A stretch of 5,364 bases of DNA from Chloroflexota bacterium (GTDB taxonomy: Bacteria; Chloroflexota; Anaerolineae; SpSt-600). A model generated the notes under the pieces. It was not told the origin of the DNA. It saw only the letters and a list, made by a program, of their open reading frames with translations, and made no database searches. Both the position numbers and the translations under genes were made by a program. The DNA is taken from NCBI GenBank assembly GCA_011041825.1, contig DRAO01000249.1:1-5364 (forward strand), read 5' to 3'. This document shows positions 1-5,364 of this stretch, one piece after another (the first letter of the stretch is position 1; every line of letters begins with the position of its first letter).

Positions 1-616
1 CACCTTTTTCTGGGTGATCGGCATCACGGCTGCCTTCAGCATATTGGACCATATGGATGGGCTGTGTGCGGGGGTAGCAGCCATCGCCTCGGCTTTCTTC
101 CTGCATTTTGCGATTGTAAACGGGCAGATTCTGGTAAGTGCCCTGGCGGTAGCAGTATTAGGGGCATCTCTGGGCTTCCTGATCCACAATTTCAGCCCTG
201 CCCGCATCTTTATGGGCGATGCAGGGGCAATGTTCGTGGGGTTTATGATGGCTGTGCTGGGGTTGAAAATGCGTCCAGCTAATGTGCCTGGAGAAATCAG
301 CTGGATGGTTCCCCTCTTCATCCTAAGCGTGCCCATATTCGATACCACTTTGGTCACTATCTCCCGGCTGCGTCGGGGATTAATCCCCTTCGCCTCCCCC
401 GGCAAAGACCACACAGCCCACAGGCTTGCCCGCCTGGGGCTTGGACAAATAGGGGCAGTGCTGGCGATGTACAGCTTAGGGGTTATCGGAGGACTTCTCT
501 CCATATTGGTGGCTCATCTCCCCGTCCCTATGGCAAGGTGGTTGTTCCTGCTGAGCGCCGTCTCAACCTTGATTGCCATCGCTTGGCTGGAGAAAATCCC
601 TTGTTCAGAAGCCTGA
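1..616 (+). CDS. MraY/WecA-family polyprenyl-phosphate sugar-1-phosphate transferase, C-terminal part (5' partial)
   Basis: The frame is open from base 2 to the TGA at 614-616, giving the last 204 residues of a family whose members usually have 320-380, so the start lies upstream of the window. Family members transfer a sugar-1-phosphate from a UDP-sugar to undecaprenyl or another polyprenyl phosphate at the inner face of the membrane, the first step of many envelope polysaccharides. Visible here are the catalytic LDHMDGL motif (residues 15-21, Asp16 and Asp19), the FSPARIFMGDAG signature (64-75, Asp73), PIFDTTLVTISR (111-122) and the cytoplasmic His loop DHTAHRL (136-142), with several hydrophobic helices between and after them. 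The usual NAxNLLDN context of the first motif reads AAFSILDH, so two conserved Asn are replaced by Ala and Ser. The motifs fit the WecA/TagO branch rather than MraY, which has an HHH loop. The substrate sugar cannot be told. The family is secure and activity less so. Confidence 0.92.
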   Translation, partial: TFFWVIGITAAFSILDHMDGLCAGVAAIASAFFLHFAIVNGQILVSALAVAVLGASLGFLIHNFSPARIFMGDAGAMFVGFMMAVLGLKMRPANVPGEISWMVPLFILSVPIFDTTLVTISRLRRGLIPFASPGKDHTAHRLARLGLGQIGAVLAMYSLGVIGGLLSILVAHLPVPMARWLFLLSAVSTLIAIAWLEKIPCSEA

Positions 617-644
617 TGTTCCTGAAGGCAGTTTCGCACGAGGA

Positions 645-673
645 TGCCGGATTTCTCCTCCGTCTGGTACAAT
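645..673 (+). promoter_or_regulatory. Possible extended -10 SigA promoter for the DUF2079 gene
   Basis: TACAAT at 668-673 matches five of six -10 consensus bases and is preceded by TG one base away (665-666), the extended -10 arrangement that can replace a good -35. The hexamer at -35 spacing (645-650, TGCCGG) is poor. Transcription would begin near 680 and give a leader of about 80 bases that includes the hairpins at 685-720. This is inferred from sequence match alone. Confidence 0.35.
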
Positions 674-684
674 TTACGAAGAGC

Positions 685-720
685 CCGGGTTCCCTGATTC
701 AGACCCGGTTGAGAGGTCTG
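685..720 (+). promoter_or_regulatory. Two mutually exclusive hairpins in the DUF2079 leader
   Basis: CCGGGT (685-690) is the exact complement of ACCCGG (703-708), and CAGACC (700-705) is the exact complement of GGTCTG (715-720). Bases 703-705 belong to both, so only one stem can form at a time. Both lie downstream of the predicted start near 680. This layout is seen in switching leaders but can arise by chance in GC-rich DNA. No U-tract follows the second stem, so it is not a standard terminator. Confidence 0.3.
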
Positions 721-731
721 GGAAAATGCTT

Positions 732-761
732 ACCCCTTTCCTGCAATTGGGGTGAGGAAGG
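732..761 (+). promoter_or_regulatory. Ribosome binding site that decides the DUF2079 start, partly inside a small stem
   Basis: GGGGTGAGGAAGG (749-761) is purine-rich and complementary to the 16S rRNA tail through GGTGA (751-755), six bases before ATG 762. This is the best translation start signal in the gap. However, ATG 762 reads a frame that stops at 903-905 after 47 codons, one base out of phase with the DUF2079 frame. ACCCC (732-736) can pair with GGGGT (749-753) and would cover the site. Confidence 0.45.
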
Positions 762-804
762 ATGCAGTACGGTAAAACGGATTACCTTCCCCCTCTGGGC
801 ACGG

Positions 805-3321
805 GTGATGCTCTGGAGCCTGATCCTCCTGTACGTCCTCCTCTTCGGGTTAATCTCGGTTCAACGTCACCGGGCCTTCCTGACCACGGCTTTCGACCTG
901 GGTAACTTCGACCAGGCCATATGGAACACGTTGCACGGCCAACCCTTCCGATTGACTAACATTGAAGGGGTGGAGACCCACTTGGCCATCCACGTATCCC
1001 CCATCCTATTGGCTATCGCCCCCCTTTACCTCCTTTGGAGCGATCCGAGCCTCCTCCTGTGGCTTCAATCCATCCTGCTTGGTCTGGGGGCGTATCCCCT
1101 GTTCAGGCTCGTACACCGAAGGGCCTTCCCCGAATGGGGAGAGCCCTGGGCCTCGCTGGTGGGATTGGGTTTTGCGGTGGTGTATTTCCTGTTTCCAGCC
1201 CTGGAATCCGCTAACCTCTTCGACTTTCACACCGCAACCCTGGCTTCCCCTCTCCTGCTCTTTGCTTTCTATGCCTTGGAAGAAGAGCGATGGGGACGCT
1301 TTACCCTCTTCACCCTGTTAGCGATGGCCTGCAAGGAAGACATCCCCTTGCTGGTGGGGATGCTGGGGCTGTATCTCCTCTTACGGAAACGATGGCGTAT
1401 CGGCGCACCCGTATTAGCGGTAAGTGCCCTGTGGTTTTTCCTGGCAACAGGGGTGATCTTGCCCGCTTTTGACCGAAGTGGCGTTTCCCCCATAGCCTCT
1501 CGCTATCACCATCTGGGAAGGGATGCGGGGGAAATCTTAGGGAGCTTACTGAGACATCCGGGACAAGCCCTAAGCGCTCTAGCCTCTCCGGAGAACTTAA
1601 CATACGTGCGGAACCTCCTAACTCCGGTGGTTTTCCTCCCCCTGGCAGCCCCGGAAGTGTTCCTCTTAGGCGCACCGACTCTGGCGGTTAACCTCCTTAG
1701 CGCTGACCTCTTTATGCATCAATTGGAGGGCTTTCACTACGCTGTCGCCCTGGTGCCCTTTGTGGTCCTCTCCGGAGCAGTGGGGCTTTTGCGCCTGGCC
1801 CGTGAGGTTAAAAGGCGCCTCCCCCGTGCTGGACACTGGGTTCTGGCGCTGGGGATGCTGATGGTCCTCTCTTCCAGCCTGGCCTACCACCGGGCACACG
1901 GCTATTCCCCCCTGGCCCTGGGGTTCCATTGGCCAAAGCTAACCACCCATCACCGCCTGGGGGAACAGATGGCCCGGCGAATTCCCCCCCAAGCTGTGGT
2001 CTCAGCCCTGCCCCGTCTGAACCCGCACGTCACCCAAAGAAGGACCGTTTACTCATTGGATAGGTTTGAAGAGGGCCATTTGGCCAGGATAGGGGACGCC
2101 GAATACGTTTGGGTAGATGTCACCAACTTCTGGCCCTTGCACCCCAATGACCTGAAAGCGGGGATCGAAACCCTGCTAAAGGGGGATTTCGGGATCGAAA
2201 CGGCGGAAGATGGCTGGCTGCTCTTGCGGCGAGGCGCCCCGGTTAAAGTCTTCCCGGAAGCTTTCTTCTCCTTTGTCCGTCCTCGTTCGGGTGAACCCGC
2301 CTACCCTGTGGAAGTGGATTTTACCCCGCCAGGCCAGGATGCCCCTGCCCTCCGCCTGGTGGAGTTCAGCATCTCCGTTGAGCCCCGCATAAATCGCTTG
2401 CTGAGCCCCCGTTTCCCCTTCTCTGCTTCCCTTACCTATATGACAAAAGTTCGCCTTTGCTGGCAAGCCTTAGCCCCTCTTCCCCAAAACCTCCGCCTTT
2501 ACCCCTTTTTCTACGATGATAGCACCGGTCAAATCCTGGAAGATACCACCCTTCGTCCTATGGTGGAGGCTATCTGGTATCCTCCTTATCGCTGGCAGAG
2601 GGGTGAAACGGTGTGCACGGAGACCATCCCCTGGGATGTGGGTGAAGATTTCGCCGTAGGTCTAGGAGTGATGGAAAGCGAGAACTGGCAGGAGGAAGAA
2701 GGACGTTGGCGAGCTAAAGTAAACCGTTCGCCTATCATCTTGCGGCTTTTCGAGGATAACACCTGGGTGCGTCTCATAGGGGTGCGAGGGGGGAAACCTC
2801 AGGAAGAAAGGCGCTCTTTCCGCCCCCCGTCCCTCGCCCATCCCGTGAACCTGCGTCTGGGAGAGGAAATCCTCCTGCTGGGCTACGATGTGACTCCCCC
2901 TTTGAGGAGCGCCCTGCATCGTGGGGAGAGCATCCGCCTGACCCTGTACTGGCAAGCTTTGAAGCCGATGGAGGAGAGTTATACGGTCTTCGTACACCTT
3001 TACGATGCCAAAGGAACTCTCATAGCCCAGGAGGATAGCATCCCCTGTAAAGGGAACTATCCCACAATCTGGTGGCTCCCAGGGGAAGTGGTGAGCGACA
3101 CTTACCTCCTCACCATCCCTGAGGTTTACGAAGCCGGGGAAGCCCTCCTCGCAGCTGGTATGTACGTGCCAGATAGTGGCGAAAGGCTTCCTGTATCCAA
3201 TCCCGAGGGGAAGGTGCTGGGGGATAAGGCAGAGCTTGGGGTATTCTCATTGAGACCCATTGCTTGCTTGAACGGACAGGGGTTGTGTGCTATAATTTAT
3301 GAAGGTGGTAAGCTCTTCTAA
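805..3321 (+). CDS. DUF2079 multi-pass membrane protein, GT-C glycosyltransferase-like, with duplicated C-terminal module
   Basis: The protein has 838 residues from GTG 805. About ten hydrophobic helices occupy residues 1-375. Early landmarks typical of DUF2079 are FDLGNFDQ (30-37) just after the first helix, HVSPILL (63-69), CKEDIPLL (176-183) and GFHY around His311. Acidic residues in the first outer loop (Asp31, Asp36) are what GT-C sugar transferases use, and I recall DUF2079 being grouped with that fold, so a lipid-linked sugar donor is plausible but unproven. The remaining residues are soluble and probably outside the membrane. They hold two related beta-rich modules, beginning near 516 and 686, that share a WQAL core at Trp553 and Trp716. 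The start is uncertain: GTG 805 and ATG 808 lie within the first helix and have no ribosome binding site, and TTG 709 is another option. A strong site sits at 749-761 before out-of-frame ATG 762, so the true N-terminus may be lost to a frameshift. The last 20 or so residues overlap a promoter. Confidence 0.88.
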   Translation: MMLWSLILLYVLLFGLISVQRHRAFLTTAFDLGNFDQAIWNTLHGQPFRLTNIEGVETHLAIHVSPILLAIAPLYLLWSDPSLLLWLQSILLGLGAYPLFRLVHRRAFPEWGEPWASLVGLGFAVVYFLFPALESANLFDFHTATLASPLLLFAFYALEEERWGRFTLFTLLAMACKEDIPLLVGMLGLYLLLRKRWRIGAPVLAVSALWFFLATGVILPAFDRSGVSPIASRYHHLGRDAGEILGSLLRHPGQALSALASPENLTYVRNLLTPVVFLPLAAPEVFLLGAPTLAVNLLSADLFMHQLEGFHYAVALVPFVVLSGAVGLLRLAREVKRRLPRAGHWVLALGMLMVLSSSLAYHRAHGYSPLALGFHWPKLTTHHRLGEQMARRIPPQAVVSALPRLNPHVTQRRTVYSLDRFEEGHLARIGDAEYVWVDVTNFWPLHPNDLKAGIETLLKGDFGIETAEDGWLLLRRGAPVKVFPEAFFSFVRPRSGEPAYPVEVDFTPPGQDAPALRLVEFSISVEPRINRLLSPRFPFSASLTYMTKVRLCWQALAPLPQNLRLYPFFYDDSTGQILEDTTLRPMVEAIWYPPYRWQRGETVCTETIPWDVGEDFAVGLGVMESENWQEEEGRWRAKVNRSPIILRLFEDNTWVRLIGVRGGKPQEERRSFRPPSLAHPVNLRLGEEILLLGYDVTPPLRSALHRGESIRLTLYWQALKPMEESYTVFVHLYDAKGTLIAQEDSIPCKGNYPTIWWLPGEVVSDTYLLTIPEVYEAGEALLAAGMYVPDSGERLPVSNPEGKVLGDKAELGVFSLRPIACLNGQGLCAIIYEGGKLF
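2161..2201 (+). repeat. 11-bp direct repeat in the DUF2079 gene
   Basis: GGGATCGAAAC occurs at 2161-2171 and again at 2191-2201, a 30-base (ten-codon) offset that encodes Gly-Ile-Glu-Thr twice. It lies just after the membrane part, in the soluble region, and keeps the frame. It may be a small duplication or coincidence. Confidence 0.5.
3268..3296 (+). promoter_or_regulatory. Strong SigA-type extended -10 promoter inside the 3' end of the DUF2079 gene
   Basis: TTGAAC (3268-3273) matches four of six -35 bases. A 17-bp spacer leads to a perfect TATAAT (3291-3296), and TG at 3288-3289 gives an extended -10. The expected start is A3303. It lies within the last codons of the upstream gene and points at the regulator gene, giving a leader of about 183 bases. 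This is the best promoter match I found in the window, and its predicted start falls one base before a long complementary helix. Confidence 0.65.
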
Positions 3322-3453
3322 ACTCAATCCTCCCCGTTTTTCACCGACTTAGTCAGTGCTTTTCCAAGCGAAGACAACCTCACCCCTAAATTTGGTCACA
3401 TAGGCGGAACCCCTCTTCTTGTGTGACCACGATTAAGCGGGGAGTTACCACCC
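3303..3453 (+). ncRNA. Candidate structured leader RNA with paired ends, upstream of the regulator gene
   Basis: Starting at the predicted transcript start, four compatible helices can be traced by hand. P1 pairs 3304-3311 (GGTGGTAA) with 3445-3452 (TTACCACC), 8 perfect pairs. P2 pairs 3330-3339 with 3435-3444 (core CTCCCCG/CGGGGAG), 10 pairs including one G-U, stacked directly on P1 along the 3' strand with an 18-base bulge on the 5' side. P3 is a hairpin of 3342-3348 with 3352-3358, with one mismatch. P4 pairs 3393-3404 with 3418-3429 (core TGGTCACA/TGTGACCA), 12 pairs including two G-U, closing a 13-base loop. P2, P3 and P4 form a three-way junction. The element ends about 20 bases before the regulator's ribosome binding site. 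I recognise no known riboswitch or RNA family. It could be a cis-acting leader, an autoregulatory binding site or a free RNA, and no U-tract terminator follows it. The pairings are seen; function is inferred. Confidence 0.42.
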
Positions 3454-3485
3454 AAATGGATTAAAAATTTATAAGGATGTGTTCG
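3322..3485 (+). other. Gap between the DUF2079 and regulator genes
   Basis: This 164-base gap lacks a coding frame of note. It holds most of the candidate structured leader and then an AT-rich stretch (3454-3474) leading into the ribosome binding site. TATAAG at 3470-3475 resembles a -10 box, with TTACCA (3445-3450) 19 bases upstream, but it would start transcription at about 3482, after the ribosome binding site, so it is less credible than the promoter at 3268-3296. The P3 hairpin (3342-3358) followed by CTTTTCC is too weak to call a terminator for the upstream gene. Confidence 0.6.
3473..3477 (+). promoter_or_regulatory. Ribosome binding site of the regulator gene
   Basis: AAGGA ends eight bases before ATG 3486, a standard spacing. 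It overlaps an in-frame ATG at 3477, which would add three residues (Met-Cys-Ser) and has no ribosome binding site of its own, so 3486 is preferred. Confidence 0.6.
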
Positions 3486-5364
3486 ATGGATGAGGAACTC
3501 CGGCTGATGTTGCTCGGGGGGGTGCGAATCACCCGAGGGGGGACCCCTGTTACGGGCTTTGTATCCGCTAAGGCTCAAGCGCTATTGTGTTACCTTGCCG
3601 TCACAGGTCGCCCTCACTTTCGTCCTGCCTTAGCCGGTTTGCTTTGGGGCGAAAGGCCCGAAGCCAATGCCTTGATGAACCTCCGCCAAGCCCTGACCAA
3701 TCTCCGCCGTTTGTTCCCCTCTCATATCATCGTTACCCGCCACACCGTAGCCTTTAATCGTAACACCCCCTACTGGCTGGATGTAGAGGAGTTTGAATCA
3801 GGGACCAGGATTCTCGAATCAAGGCTCAGGATCCAAGATTCAGGGTTCAAGATTCCTGATTCGCTGATTCGAGATTTAGAGAAGACCATAAAGCTTTACC
3901 GGGGCGATTTCCTGGAGGGCTTCTACGTGCGGGATGCTCCCACCTTTGAAGAGTGGATGCTGGTGCAACGGGAACGTTTACGTGCCCTGGCCCTGCAAGC
4001 TCTGCACATCCTGACAGCCTACTATACCAACCGGGGGAAATATCCCCTCGCCCTGCGGTACATCACCCAGCTCCTGATGCTGGCCCCCTGGCAGGAAGAG
4101 GCCCACCGGCAGAAGATGTTGCTCCTGGCCCGCAGCGGCCAACACAGCGCCGCCTTAGCCCAGTACGAAATCTGCTGCCGCATCCTGGCCAAGGAACTGG
4201 GTGTGGAACCATCGGCGGAAACACAGGCCCTTTACAGACGCATCAAAGCGGCAAGGTCAATACGCCGCAACAACCTGCCGCCCCAACCCACCCCCTTTGT
4301 GGGCCGGGAGAAGGAATTAGCGGAGATAGCCCGGCTTCTGGCCAACCCGGATTGCCGGTTATTGACCTTGATAGGTCCCGGCGGCATCGGCAAGACCCGC
4401 CTGGCCATCCAGGCAGCAGCCCAGAACTCCCAACACTTCCTCCACGGTGTCTGGTTTGTTCCCCTGACCTCCGTACCTTCGACGGCTTTCCTGGTTCCGG
4501 CCATTGCCGAGGCCCTCGGATTCTCCTTTCATAGCCGGGAAGACCCCCGAGAGCAGCTTCTGAACTACCTGCGGGAGAAGGAATTGCTCCTGATCCTGGA
4601 CGGCTTCGAGCATCTCCTGAAGGGCCGGGACCTGGTGGTGGACATCCTCCAGAGCGCTCCGGAGGTGAAGGTTCTGGTTACCTCCCGAGAGCGTTTAAAC
4701 CTGCGGTGGGAATGGCTCTTTGAGGTCCAAGGGATGCGGGTACCCGAGGACGAAAACGTCCCTGAGGCCGAGGACTACGATGCCGTCCGATTGTTCTTGC
4801 AAGTGGCCCGTCGGATATACCCTGAATTCTCCTTCGAGGAAGAGAAAGCCTTTGTAATCCCCATCTGCCGGATGGTGGAAGGGATGCCTCTGGGGATTGA
4901 GCTGGCCGCAGCCTGGGTGCACAAATTCCCCTGCGCCGTCATCGCCCAGGAGATAGAACGCAACCTGGGTTTCCTGGCCACTTCCCTGCGGGATATGCCC
5001 CAACGCCACCGCAGCCTGCGAGCCGCCTTCGACCACTCCTGGAAACTGCTCTCGGAGGAGGAAAAGCGGGTGTTCAGGAGGCTCTCCGTCTTCCGAGGGG
5101 GTTTCCGGCAGGAGGCAGCAAAGCAGGTAGCCGGTGCCTCTTTCCCCCTGCTTTCGTCTCTGGAGGATAAATCCCTTATACGCAGGAATGCATCGGGGCG
5201 TTACGAAATGCACGAATTGCTGCGACAATATGCCGAAGAGAAGATTCGGGAGGTCCCAGGCGAGGAGGAGCAGGTCCGGGAGCGGCATTGTGCCTATTAC
5301 GCTGCTTTTCTCCATAGCAAACAAACGCATTTAGGGAGGCTGAAGCAGAAGGAGACAATGGATG
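3486..5364 (+). CDS. AfsR/SARP-type transcriptional regulator: winged helix, BTAD and STAND (NB-ARC-like) ATPase (3' partial)
   Basis: The frame is open from ATG 3486 to the window edge, giving 626 residues of a protein that in this family usually exceeds 900, commonly with C-terminal TPR repeats. Order: a winged-helix DNA-binding region at about 5-95 with the LLWG motif at 52-55 and an Arg-rich NLRQALTNLRR helix; an unusual linker at 104-129; a BTAD domain at about 130-252 (YRGDFLEGF 138-146, LGVEPS from 238); then a nucleotide-binding ATPase starting at FVGREKEL (271-278). The ATPase shows Walker A GPGGIGKT (297-304), Walker B LLLILD ending at Asp372, a TSRERL sensor (399-404), GMPLGIELAAA (466-476), HRSLRAAFDHSW (508-519) and an MHELL motif (575-579) like the MHD motif of STAND proteins. 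Such proteins are cytoplasmic switches that bind ATP and activate nearby or distant genes. The signal and targets are unknown. All key nucleotide-binding residues are present, so the protein looks intact as far as seen. Confidence 0.93.
   Translation, partial: MDEELRLMLLGGVRITRGGTPVTGFVSAKAQALLCYLAVTGRPHFRPALAGLLWGERPEANALMNLRQALTNLRRLFPSHIIVTRHTVAFNRNTPYWLDVEEFESGTRILESRLRIQDSGFKIPDSLIRDLEKTIKLYRGDFLEGFYVRDAPTFEEWMLVQRERLRALALQALHILTAYYTNRGKYPLALRYITQLLMLAPWQEEAHRQKMLLLARSGQHSAALAQYEICCRILAKELGVEPSAETQALYRRIKAARSIRRNNLPPQPTPFVGREKELAEIARLLANPDCRLLTLIGPGGIGKTRLAIQAAAQNSQHFLHGVWFVPLTSVPSTAFLVPAIAEALGFSFHSREDPREQLLNYLREKELLLILDGFEHLLKGRDLVVDILQSAPEVKVLVTSRERLNLRWEWLFEVQGMRVPEDENVPEAEDYDAVRLFLQVARRIYPEFSFEEEKAFVIPICRMVEGMPLGIELAAAWVHKFPCAVIAQEIERNLGFLATSLRDMPQRHRSLRAAFDHSWKLLSEEEKRVFRRLSVFRGGFRQEAAKQVAGASFPLLSSLEDKSLIRRNASGRYEMHELLRQYAEEKIREVPGEEEQVRERHCAYYAAFLHSKQTHLGRLKQKETMD
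3795..3873 (+). repeat. Degenerate 7-bp tandem repeat (consensus GATTCAG) inside the regulator gene
   Basis: Nine consecutive 7-bp units run from 3795 to 3857: GAATCAG, GGACCAG, GATTCTC, GAATCAA, GGCTCAG, GATCCAA, GATTCAG, GGTTCAA and GATTCCT. Two 8-bp units follow, GATTCGCT (3858) and GATTCGAG (3866). The nine exact-length units total 63 bases, or 21 codons, so the reading frame is kept even though the unit is not a multiple of three. The array encodes about residues 104-129, between the winged helix and BTAD, where related proteins as I know them go almost directly from the YWLDVEEFE-type strand to the first BTAD helix. The array looks like a heptanucleotide repeat expansion tolerated in a linker. 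Confidence 0.75.

Larger units (their letters stand above)
617..804 (+). other. Gap between the transferase and DUF2079 genes
   Basis: This 188-base stretch has no convincing gene. The frame of the downstream protein stays open back to 538, but the extra residues overlap the transferase gene and do not look like the start of a membrane protein, so they are probably untranslated. The gap contains a probable extended -10 promoter (TGGTACAAT, 665-673), two overlapping 6-bp hairpins (685-708 and 700-720), a short stem covering the ribosome binding site (732-753), and that site itself (749-761) just before an ATG at 762. No terminator is evident after the transferase stop: the only stem there, GCCT/AGGC at 611-629, is 4 bp with no T-tract. 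Confidence 0.6.

Noticed and set aside
538..804. Upstream extension of the DUF2079 frame back to a GTG at 538
   Set aside because: It overlaps the transferase gene by 79 bases, adds a low-hydrophobicity stretch unlike a family N-terminus and has no fitting ribosome binding site.
132..1432. Shared 13-mer GGTAAGTGCCCTG at 132-144 and about 1420-1432
   Set aside because: Both copies encode a small hydrophobic VSAL-type stretch in membrane helices, and there is no flanking similarity that would indicate a mobile repeat.
1310..1675. Antisense 121-residue open frame in the DUF2079 gene
   Set aside because: It lies opposite strongly patterned membrane helices and has Arg/Pro/Gly-rich composition typical of antisense reading of GC-rich DNA.
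3342..3369. Terminator for the DUF2079 gene
   Set aside because: The stems are short (7 bp with a mismatch, then 4 bp) and only four T follow, so it does not meet a Rho-independent pattern.
3396..3426. CRP/FNR-like half sites TCACA and TGTGA
   Set aside because: The half sites are in the reverse order to a CRP site and are too far apart.
3394..3459. Resemblance to a c-di-GMP-I riboswitch (GGTCAC near one end, GCGGGG and TTACC with ATGG near the other)
   Set aside because: The stretch is too short and lacks the GNRA-capped hairpin and the conserved central GGGACGCAAAGCC-like segment.
3470..3475. TATAAG as the regulator's -10 box
   Set aside because: It would start transcription after the ribosome binding site and has only a weak -35 at a 19-base spacing.
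3953..4534. Plus-strand 193-residue open frame inside the regulator gene
   Set aside because: It is a Pro- and Gly-rich shadow of the regulator, whose own frame carries clear Walker motifs across the same bases.
4695..5330. Antisense 211-residue open frame
   Set aside because: It is the reverse-strand shadow of the ATPase domain, with no recognisable motif or start signal.

Overview
The window holds parts of three plus-strand genes and two structured non-coding gaps. The gene content suggests a bacterium of the phylum Chloroflexota (Anaerolineae-like): a very large DUF2079-type membrane glycosyltransferase-like protein with a long exported C-terminus, next to an AfsR/SARP-type BTAD plus STAND-ATPase regulator. 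This combination, GC-rich codon use and SigA-type promoters fit that assignment. It rests on family knowledge, not on a marker gene, so it is moderately confident.

Layout. (1) Positions 1-616: the C-terminal 204 residues of a MraY/WecA-family polyprenyl-phosphate sugar-1-phosphate transferase, with an altered catalytic Asn motif. (2) 617-804: a gap with a probable extended -10 promoter, two mutually exclusive hairpins, and a good ribosome binding site followed by an ATG that is one base out of frame with the next gene. (3) 805-3321: the DUF2079 protein, with about ten membrane helices followed by about 390 soluble residues that contain two copies of one beta-rich module. (4) 3268-3296: a near-ideal SigA promoter (TTGAAC, 17 bp, TGCTATAAT) inside the 3' end of that gene. 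(5) 3303-3453: a probable structured leader RNA whose first and last bases pair, ahead of (6) 3486-end: the first 626 residues of a BTAD/NB-ARC regulator, cut by the window edge. Its interdomain linker is made of a degenerate 7-bp tandem repeat.

How they fit together. The first two genes are plausibly a cell-envelope pair: one loads a sugar phosphate onto a polyprenyl carrier at the membrane, and the other resembles GT-C enzymes that use lipid-linked sugars outside the membrane. The regulator appears to be a separate transcription unit with its own promoter and a long folded leader. The items most worth following up are this leader, the heptad repeat in the regulator, and the apparent frameshift at the start of the DUF2079 gene. 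I saw no tRNA, rRNA, CRISPR array, insertion sequence or convincing Rho-independent terminator.
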